Source: Alphaproteobacteria bacterium
GTDB taxonomy: Bacteria > Pseudomonadota > Alphaproteobacteria > JAEULC01
NCBI GenBank assembly: GCA_020851015.1
Contig: JADZDN010000250.1
Span: forward strand, 1 to 28,265
DNA: 28,265 nt
Direction of reading: 5' to 3'
In this document: positions 23,401 to 28,265 of the stretch, piece after piece
Position numbering within the stretch: position 1 is the first letter of the stretch
Layout of the letters: the number at the start of each line of letters is the position of its first letter
Translations under genes and position numbers: made by a program
Notes under the pieces: model-generated
What the model was told of the DNA's origin: nothing
The model's input: the letters and a program-made list of their open reading frames with translations, nothing else
Database searches by the model: none

Positions 23401-23925
23401 CAGCGCCGCTTCCGCCGCGGCCGCCTGATCCACCGCTTGCTGCAAGTCCTGCCCGAACTGCCGCCGGCGCGCCGGCGCGCGGCCGCGGCGAAGCTTGCCG
23501 ACCGGCTTGGTCGCGACCTGGCGGCCGAGGCGCGCGCCGACATCACCGCGGCCGCGCTGGGCGTGATCGAGCATCCCGACCTGGCGCCGCTGTTCGCGCC
23601 CGGCAGCCGCGCCGAGGCCGCCATCGTCGGCCGCGTGGGCGGACGCATCCTGTCCGGCCAGATCGACCGCATCGTAGTGCAGCAGGACCAGGTGCTGGTG
23701 GTCGATTACAAGACGAATCGTCCGCCGCCCAAGCGGGTCGAGGACGTGTCGGCAATCTACCTGCGCCAGATGGCGGCCTATCGCGCGGCGATCGCGGCGG
23801 TCTATCCCGGCCGGGCGGTCAAGGCCGTGCTTCTATGGACGGACGGGCCGTCCGCGATGGCGCTGCCCGATGCGCTGCTCGACCGCTTCGACCCCTCGCG
23901 GGCGCGCGGCGTCGCGCCGCCTTGA
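20473..23925 (+). CDS. addA: Double-strand break repair helicase AddA
   Basis: A 1150-residue UvrD/Rep-type helicase with a nuclease domain. The Walker A is EASAGTGKTQVLTARVLRLL, motif Ia is CLTFTKAAAAEM, the Walker B is HILIDEAQDTNPEQW (about residue 398), motif III is FAVGDPKQSIFSFQ, motif V is MTVHGAKGLQAPIVILPDT and motif VI is LLYVALTRAEDRLIVTGW. The C-terminal nuclease has GRLIHRLLQVLP, GQIDRIV and VVDYKTNRPPPK (about residue 1075). It unwinds and resects broken DNA with AddB. The start is GTG at 20473, chosen because GGAGG at 20461-20465 fits it and because of the overlap with the addB stop. An upstream ATG at 20449 is less likely. Confidence 0.96.
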   Translation: MSERLTDPQRRAIDPAASVWVEASAGTGKTQVLTARVLRLLLAGTAPARILCLTFTKAAAAEMHARIAERLGAWAVADDATLADDMRGLDAAAPDAAMLARARRLFARVLDAPGGLRIMTIHAFCQSVLQRVPLEAGIAPHFAVLDEAAAEELMQGARDALLRAEAAAPALGDPLRLIAELVNEDDFAELMGLLARERGRLARALVAHGGIEGVAAALRRRHGVEGVADERALVEAACAEAAFDRAALAVSARALLAGSKTDAERGQLIADWLAKAAAARAQAIEPYTGAYLTDKGGIRARLATKAVEDAAPAAITALKAEAQRLLVLAERRRGFAVARASEAIARLGAALLARYQRAKHEAAALDYDDLIEATCRLLEQPDIAPWVLFKLDGGLDHILIDEAQDTNPEQWRVVQALAEEFFAGIGARDGIRTVFAVGDPKQSIFSFQRADPRAFETMRAHFAGRVVAAGSDWRDEALAISFRSTSPVLALVDAVFALDPARNGVTAPDRALEHIAHRAAHAGLVELWPVAAQIGDEEPEAWAPPTERSFVDQPRARLADLIGDRVADWIKTPQTLLSRNRPIRPGDIMILVRRRDALVGELVRALKERQVPVAGVDRMVLTEQLAVMDLMALGEALLLPDDDLTLATVLKSPLFGFDENQLFALAQGRPGSLWAALNARAAAYPQGPEATALSELDWLLKRADFLSPHALYAEVLSARRGRANLLKRLGPDAADPLDEFLAAALAFERAHPPSLQGFLTWLHAGAAEIKRDLDQTGRDEVRIMTVHGAKGLQAPIVILPDTAQTPKDLDSVKWSEDGLPIWTPRVAMADPVAAAARAASRAALDQEYRRLLYVALTRAEDRLIVTGWRGRVASRDDSWYRLVQRGAERLAEAAPLLDPAFPEQGWEGLALRLHSPQKDQPVDRASAVAPADAPPLPEWARRLPPPEPDPPRPLVPSAPEPEEGEPPVLAPIGASEQRRFRRGRLIHRLLQVLPELPPARRRAAAAKLADRLGRDLAAEARADITAAALGVIEHPDLAPLFAPGSRAEAAIVGRVGGRILSGQIDRIVVQQDQVLVVDYKTNRPPPKRVEDVSAIYLRQMAAYRAAIAAVYPGRAVKAVLLWTDGPSAMALPDALLDRFDPSRARGVAPP

Positions 23926-23951
23926 CGCTGGCCGGGTAGGCTCCCTAGATA
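23922..23951 (+). promoter_or_regulatory. Putative trxA promoter
   Basis: TTGACG (23922-23927) overlaps the addA stop and is followed 18 bases on by TAGATA (23946-23951), about 37 bases before the trxA ATG. The -35 match is good and the -10 poor. Confidence 0.35.
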
Positions 23952-23988
23952 TGTACCAATAGCGTTCACCAAGACCGGAAACTTCGCC

Positions 23989-24312
23989 ATGACCCCCAGG
24001 AAAGTAACGGAGACCTCCTTCGATTCCGACGTGCTGAAGTCGGCCGAGCCGGTGCTGGTCGATTTCTGGGCCGAATGGTGCGGTCCGTGCCGCGCGATCG
24101 CGCCGTCGCTCGAGGACATGTCGAAGGACATGGCGGGCAAGGTCACGGTGGCCAAGGTGAACATCGACGAGAATCCGTCGATCGCCAGCAAGTACCAGAT
24201 CCGCAGCATCCCCACGCTGATGCTGTTCAAGAACGGCAAGCCGGTGGCGACCCGCATGGGCTCGCTGCCCAAGCAGGCCCTCTACCAGTGGGTCGAGCAG
24301 TCGATCGCCTGA
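23989..24312 (+). CDS. trxA: Thioredoxin
   Basis: A 107-residue cytosolic disulfide reductase. It contains FWAEWCGPCRAIAP with active-site C31 and C34, the buried aspartate D25, and IRSIPTLMLF with the cis-proline, all canonical for thioredoxin 1. It has no signal peptide. It lies 63 bases after addA, a position conserved in many alphaproteobacteria, and probably has its own promoter. Ribosome site GGAAA lies 8 bases before the ATG. Confidence 0.97.
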   Translation: MTPRKVTETSFDSDVLKSAEPVLVDFWAEWCGPCRAIAPSLEDMSKDMAGKVTVAKVNIDENPSIASKYQIRSIPTLMLFKNGKPVATRMGSLPKQALYQWVEQSIA

Positions 24313-24325
24313 CGCCCGTGCGGCC

Positions 24326-24826
24326 GTGGCCTTCGTCTACGAGGGCTACTGGATCTTCTGCAGCAATCCCGGACTCTGGGCGATCGACAAGTTCCTGCTG
24401 AGCGGCACGCGCGACGATAGCTGGGGCGTGCCGCCGCACCAGGCCCGTCATTTCGCCCGCGGCCAGCGGGGCTTCATCCGCGTCGGCGTCGATTCCCGCA
24501 CCAAGAAGCAGCTGGAGGGGCGGCCGCGCATGCGCCCGGGCCTCTACGCGCATTGCGAGGTGCGCTCGGCCGCGCGGCCGGATACCGACAAGCCCGATCC
24601 CTATTGGTACGACATGCCGTCGGGTCGCGTGCGGCCCAGCGTCAAACTGCGCTATCTGCGCTCCTATCTCGACCAGCCGCTGCTGATCGATACGCTGCGC
24701 CTGATCGCGCCGGAGATCGATCCGCTGGTGCTGCGCGGCTTCCGCCAGGCCAGCTTCCCGATCGGCCGGAAGACCTATGGTTGGCTATTGGAACTGCTCG
24801 GCGAGTCCGAGGCGCGTCACGGGTAA
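24326..24826 (+). CDS. EVE (PUA-like) domain protein
   Basis: A 166-residue single-domain protein. YWIFCSNPGLWAIDKFL, SWGVPPHQARHFARGQRGFIRVGVDSR and RPGLYAHCEV follow the EVE-domain order (aromatic start, W-GV-x5-AR, RxGD-like, GI-x-A-x-x-V). Such PUA-like pockets read modified bases in DNA or RNA. I recall this branch as stand-alone proteins of unknown function. The start is GTG at 24326, 14 bases after the trxA stop; no ATG fits. The gene ends directly against a C-rich palindrome. Confidence 0.75.
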   Translation: MAFVYEGYWIFCSNPGLWAIDKFLLSGTRDDSWGVPPHQARHFARGQRGFIRVGVDSRTKKQLEGRPRMRPGLYAHCEVRSAARPDTDKPDPYWYDMPSGRVRPSVKLRYLRSYLDQPLLIDTLRLIAPEIDPLVLRGFRQASFPIGRKTYGWLLELLGESEARHG

Positions 24827-24827
24827 G

Positions 24828-24931
24828 CCCCCACCCTAACCCTCCCCCCCAAGGGGGGGAGGGGACAAATCGAAGATCGTGCTCTCCACTCTTCCCCCTC
24901 CCCCTCGACGGGGGAGGGCTGGGGTGGGGGT
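24828..24931. repeat. C-rich/G-rich palindromic intergenic element
   Basis: The left arm, beginning CCCCCACCCTAACCCTCCCC at 24828, is complementary to the right arm GGGGGAGGGCTGGGGTGGGG, beginning at 24910. A second nested C-run/G-run hairpin lies at 24841-24864. It occupies nearly the whole gap between the convergent EVE and folC genes. The layout matches dispersed intergenic repeats I recall from many Proteobacteria, and it could end transcripts from both sides. Confidence 0.85.
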
Positions 24932-24955
24932 GACCCCGCGCGAATGAAACAAAGA

Positions 24956-26263
24956 TTAGTCGTTCTCGCCCAGCACTACGCCCGCGAGATAGAGCGAGCC
25001 GCAGATCAGCACGCGCGCCGGACTCTGGCCGGCGGCGGCGAGCGCCTTGATCGCCGCGGTTACGTCGGCGGCGGGGGCGGCCGCGATGCCGCAGGCGCGC
25101 GCGTTGGCGGCCGATTGCTCGGCCGATACCGTTGCCTGCGCGCCGGGGATGTCGACCGCCTGCAAGCCCGCCACCAGCGGCGCCAGCGGTTGCAGGAAGC
25201 CCTTGGGCTCCTTCGTGTTCAGCATGCCGTAGACCAGGTGGAGCGGCCGGTCCCGCCAGCCCCGCGCGACCTCGGCCAGCACCTCGCCGCAGCCTGCGTT
25301 GTGCCCGCCGTCCAGCCACAGCTCCCAGCCCGGCGGCAGCATCTCGACCAGCGGGCCGCGGCGCAGGCGCTGTAGCCGCGCCGGCCATTCCACCGTCCGC
25401 ATCGCGCGGGCGATGTCGGCTTCGCGCACCGGAACGGCGTCCAGCATCTCCAGACAGGCGATCGCGGTGCCGGCGTTGACGATCTGGTGCGCGCCGAAGA
25501 GCGCGGGCCGCGGCAGGTCGAAGGCGAAGCGCGTGCTGTCGTAGCGCATCCCCTTGTCCGTCGCCCGGCAGCGCCATTCGACGTGGGCGCGGTAGAGCGG
25601 CGCGCGCAATTCCGCCGCGCGCGCCTCCAGCACGCCCTGCGCCTCCGCCGGTTGCGGCGCCAGGATCGCCGGTGCGCCCGGCTTGAAGATGCCCGCCTTC
25701 TCGGCCGCGATCTTCGCCAGCGTGTCGCCCAGGTGATCCATGTGGTCCATCGAGATCGGCGTGATCGCGGTGACGGCCGGGCGGTCGATCACGTTGGTGG
25801 TGTCCAGCCTGCCGCCCATGCCGGTTTCCAGCAGCACCGCGTCGGCCGGCACGCGCGCGAAGCTCAGGAAGGCGGCGCAGGTCGTGATCTCGAAGAAGGT
25901 GATCGGCTCGCCGGCGTTGACGCGCTCGCATTCCTCCAGCGCGTCCACCAGCGCGTCTTCTCCGATTAGCTTGCCGGCCAGGCGGATGCGCTCATGGAAG
26001 CGCACGAGATGCGGCGAGGTGTAGACATGGCAGCGCCGGCCCGACGCCTCGATCGCCGCGCGCAGATAGGCGACGGTCGAGCCCTTGCCGTTGGTGCCGG
26101 CGACGTGCACGACCGGCGGCAATCTCTTGTGCGGATCGCCGAGCCGCCCCAGCAGGCGCAGCACGCGGTGCAGCGACAGGTCGATCAGCTTGGGGTGCAG
26201 CGTCAACAGCCGCGCCAGCACCTCGTCGCTGCGCACGGGCCGGCGGGCGGGGGCGGCCACCAT
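24956..26263 (-). CDS. folC: Bifunctional folylpolyglutamate/dihydrofolate synthase
   Basis: A 435-residue Mur-ligase-type enzyme that adds glutamate to dihydropteroate and folates. HVAGTNGKGSTVAYLRA is the P-loop, followed by TSPHLVRFHERI, LETGMGGRLDTTNVI, HMDHLGDTLAKIAAEKAGIFK and LDGGHNAGCGEVL, all FolC signatures. The ATG at 26263 overlaps the accD stop by one base (TGATG); a GTG one codon earlier is equally possible. It is the last gene of a trpB-trpA-accD-folC run, the usual alphaproteobacterial order. Confidence 0.96.
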   Translation of the reverse strand: MVAAPARRPVRSDEVLARLLTLHPKLIDLSLHRVLRLLGRLGDPHKRLPPVVHVAGTNGKGSTVAYLRAAIEASGRRCHVYTSPHLVRFHERIRLAGKLIGEDALVDALEECERVNAGEPITFFEITTCAAFLSFARVPADAVLLETGMGGRLDTTNVIDRPAVTAITPISMDHMDHLGDTLAKIAAEKAGIFKPGAPAILAPQPAEAQGVLEARAAELRAPLYRAHVEWRCRATDKGMRYDSTRFAFDLPRPALFGAHQIVNAGTAIACLEMLDAVPVREADIARAMRTVEWPARLQRLRRGPLVEMLPPGWELWLDGGHNAGCGEVLAEVARGWRDRPLHLVYGMLNTKEPKGFLQPLAPLVAGLQAVDIPGAQATVSAEQSAANARACGIAAAPAADVTAAIKALAAAGQSPARVLICGSLYLAGVVLGEND

Positions 26264-27192
26264 CACTCGCCCGGCGCTGGTGCCCCTGGGGTGGGCGCGG
26301 GCTCGGCGGCGGCTTCGGCGAAAGGCAGCACCTCGGCGCTCGGCTCGCGCCGCAGCAGCAGGCCCAGGACGCGCGCCAGGGTGGTGCGCAGGTCCTTGCG
26401 CCGGACCACCATGTCCACCATGCCGTGGTCGAACAAGTATTCCGCGCGCTGGAAGCCCTCGGGCAGGGTCTCGCGGATCGTCTCCTCGATCACCCGCGCG
26501 CCGGCGAAGCCGACGACGGCGCCCGGCTCGGCGATCGTGATGTCCGCCACCATGGCGAAGGAGGCGGACACGCCGCCGGTGGTCGGGTCGGTCAGCACGA
26601 CGATGTAGGGCAGGCCCGCCTCGCGCAGCTTGCCGGCGGCGATCACCGTGCGCGGCATCTGCATCAGCGACAGGATGCCTTCCTGCATGCGCGCCCCGCC
26701 CGACGCCGGGATCACGATCATCGGCGCCTGCTGCAGCTCGGCCAGGTGCGCCGCCGCGATCAGCGCCTCGCCCACCGCCGTCCCCATCGATCCGCCCATG
26801 AAGCCGAACTCGAAGGTCGCGATGACGGTCTGGATGCCGCCGACCGTGCCGTGCGCGACGATCACGGCGTCGCTCTCGCCCGAACGGGACTGCGCGTCCT
26901 TCAGCCGGTCGCCATAGCGCTTCTGGTCGCGAAAGCGCAGCGGGTCGGCGGGCGTCCTAGGCAACTCGATGCGCTGGAATTTGCCTTCGTCGAACAGCAT
27001 CGCCAGGCGCCGCTTGGCGTCGATGCGCAAATGGTGGCCGCAGCTCGCGCACACGAACAGCGCCGCGTCCAGGTCGCGATGGAATAGCATCTGTCCGCAG
27101 CCCGGGCACTTGTGCCACAGATTGTCCGCGGTCTCGGTCTTGCTGACCAGCGCGCGGATCTTGGGGCGGACGAAGTTGGTAAGCCAGTTCAT
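26263..27192 (-). CDS. accD: Acetyl-CoA carboxylase carboxyltransferase subunit beta
   Basis: A 309-residue carboxyltransferase beta subunit. The N-terminal zinc ribbon is C29-x2-C32...C48-x2-C51, and the crotonase-like core has [36 protein letters not shown] and [19 protein letters not shown]. With AccA it transfers CO2 from carboxybiotin to acetyl-CoA to make malonyl-CoA. The C-terminal 25 residues are a low-complexity Ala/Pro tail. It lies 12 bases downstream of trpA and is coupled to folC. Confidence 0.97.
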   Translation of the reverse strand: MNWLTNFVRPKIRALVSKTETADNLWHKCPGCGQMLFHRDLDAALFVCASCGHHLRIDAKRRLAMLFDEGKFQRIELPRTPADPLRFRDQKRYGDRLKDAQSRSGESDAVIVAHGTVGGIQTVIATFEFGFMGGSMGTAVGEALIAAAHLAELQQAPMIVIPASGGARMQEGILSLMQMPRTVIAAGKLREAGLPYIVVLTDPTTGGVSASFAMVADITIAEPGAVVGFAGARVIEETIRETLPEGFQRAEYLFDHGMVDMVVRRKDLRTTLARVLGLLLRREPSAEVLPFAEAAAEPAPTPGAPAPGE

Positions 27193-27204
27193 CGCGAGCC
27201 GATC

Positions 27205-28041
27205 CTAGCGCCGCGCGCCGCGCACGCCTTTGGCGAGAAGCGACACCTGCTTCAGCACCGCCGCCGCCGCGCCGGGCTTGGCCTTGCCGGTCTTGCCGAC
27301 ATGGTCGGCCACGATCTGCACGATGGCCGAGCCCACCACCGCCGCGTCGGCCACGCGCGCCACCTCGGCCGCCTGCTTGGGCGTCTTGATGCCGAAGCCG
27401 ACCGCGACCGGCAGCGGGGTGTGCCGCTTCAGGCGCTTGACCGCCGCCGCGATCGACTGCGCGGCCGCCGAGCGCGTTCCGGTGATGCCGAGAATCGCCA
27501 CGTAGTAGACGAAGCCCGAGGTGTTCGCCAGGACGGCCGGCAGGCGCCTGTCGTCGGTGGTGGGCGTCGCCAGGCGGATGAAGTTCAGCCCCGCCTTCAT
27601 CGCCGGCACGCAAAGCTCGTCGTCGTGCTCGGGCGGCAGGTCGACGATGATGAGACCGTCCACGCCCGCCGTCTTGGCGTCGGCGAGGAACTTGTCGGCG
27701 CCGTAGGTGTAAATGGGGTTGTAGTAGCCCATCAGCACGATCGGCGTGGCGTCGTCCTGGCGGCGGAAGGCCCTGACCATCGCTAGGGTCTTCTTCATCG
27801 TCTGGCCGTTCTTGAGCGCGCGCAGTGAGGAGGCCTGGACCGCCGGGCCGTCGGCCATCGGGTCGGAGAAGGGCATGCCCAGCTCGATCACGTCGGCGCC
27901 CGCGCCGGGCAGGCCGTGGAGGATCTTCGCGGCGGCGGCCGGGTCGGGGTCGCCGGCGGTCACGAACGCCACCAGCCCGGCGCGTCCCTCCGCCTTCAGC
28001 GCCGCGAAGCGCTGCTGCAGTCGTCCGTTGGCGGCGCTCAT
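27205..28041 (-). CDS. trpA: Tryptophan synthase alpha chain
   Basis: A 278-residue TIM-barrel enzyme that cleaves indole-3-glycerol phosphate to indole, passed through a tunnel to TrpB. The catalytic residues are E53 ([11 protein letters not shown]) and D64 (MADGP). [17 protein letters not shown], LPPEHDDEL and [12 protein letters not shown] segments match the family. The ATG at 28041 overlaps the trpB stop (ATGA), so the two subunits are co-translated. A longer reading from 28098 adds residues unlike the family. Confidence 0.97.
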   Translation of the reverse strand: MSAANGRLQQRFAALKAEGRAGLVAFVTAGDPDPAAAAKILHGLPGAGADVIELGMPFSDPMADGPAVQASSLRALKNGQTMKKTLAMVRAFRRQDDATPIVLMGYYNPIYTYGADKFLADAKTAGVDGLIIVDLPPEHDDELCVPAMKAGLNFIRLATPTTDDRRLPAVLANTSGFVYYVAILGITGTRSAAAQSIAAAVKRLKRHTPLPVAVGFGIKTPKQAAEVARVADAAVVGSAIVQIVADHVGKTGKAKPGAAAAVLKQVSLLAKGVRGARR

Positions 28042-28265
28042 ATCCTCACCCCCAGCGCGTCGGCGACGGTGAAGATGTCCTTGTCGCCGCGGCCGCATAG
28101 GTTGACCACCAGCAGGTGGTCCTTCGGCAGCTTCGGCGCGCGGCGCGCGACCTCCACCAGCGCATGCGCCGGCTCCAGCGCGGGGATGATGCCCTCGAGG
28201 CGCGAGCAGAGCTGGAAGGCCTGCAGCGCCTCCTTGTCGGTGGCCGAGACGTATTCCACGCGGCC
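28038..28265 (-). CDS. trpB: Tryptophan synthase beta chain, C-terminal fragment (5' end outside window)
   Basis: The last 75 codons of TrpB, open to the window edge. [32 protein letters not shown], and [16 protein letters not shown] are conserved TrpB C-terminal segments, the last one near the phosphate of pyridoxal phosphate. It joins indole and serine to form tryptophan. It is truncated by the window, not by mutation. Confidence 0.96.
   Translation of the reverse strand, partial: GRVEYVSATDKEALQAFQLCSRLEGIIPALEPAHALVEVARRAPKLPKDHLLVVNLCGRGDKDIFTVADALGVRI

Noticed and set aside
1..28265. tRNA, rRNA, riboswitch, insertion sequence or prophage
   Set aside because: I found no cloverleaf, conserved rRNA stretch, recognisable riboswitch core, transposase, integrase or attachment-site duplication.

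Overview
The window is very GC-rich, densely packed chromosomal DNA. It most likely comes from an alphaproteobacterium of Rhodospirillales/Rhizobiales character. This rests on gene order (tsaE-amgK-murU-addB-addA-trxA converging on trpB-trpA-accD-folC), AddAB rather than RecBCD, a thioredoxin-reductase-like ferredoxin-NADP reductase, a DUF1127-type protein, and dispersed TTCGACAGGCTCAGGATGA palindromes. No tRNA, rRNA, CRISPR array, transposase or phage gene was seen, and no gene-free stretch exceeds 300 bases.

Left block (1-4855, minus strand): three translationally coupled genes, read FAD subunit, fused [2Fe-2S]/molybdopterin subunit, then a 6-hydroxynicotinate-reductase-like protein that runs off the window. 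They look like a molybdenum hydroxylase that oxidises an aromatic or N-heteroaromatic ring, paired with a ferredoxin-type ring reductase. A small secreted protein (5084-5329) follows divergently.

Middle block (5392-12453): an unusual aromatic-acid CoA locus. A minus-strand flavodoxin-marR unit diverges from a plus-strand run of a PaaA-like protein, paaG, paaI and paaK. A facing minus-strand run holds a second PaaA-like di-iron protein, an unrecognised 140-residue protein, a VOC-family protein and a DedA membrane protein. This resembles the phenylacetyl-CoA epoxidation pathway (ligation to CoA, epoxidation, isomerisation to an oxepin, thioesterase rescue). However, paaB, paaC, paaD and paaE are absent from the window, the oxygenase-like genes are split between two facing transcripts, and one PaaA-like protein has lost a predicted iron ligand. 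It is the best candidate for an undescribed system.

Right block (12555-28265): housekeeping. It holds a COG0523 metal-chaperone GTPase with a His-rich linker, a DUF1127-like ORF, ferredoxin-NADP reductase, tRNA t6A ATPase TsaE, the AmgK/MurU peptidoglycan-recycling pair, the AddAB recombination nuclease, thioredoxin and an EVE-domain protein. On the opposite strand lie folylpolyglutamate synthase, AccD, TrpA and the end of TrpB.

Palindromic repeats sit at four gene ends: after paaI, between paaK and dedA, after murU, and between the EVE gene and folC.
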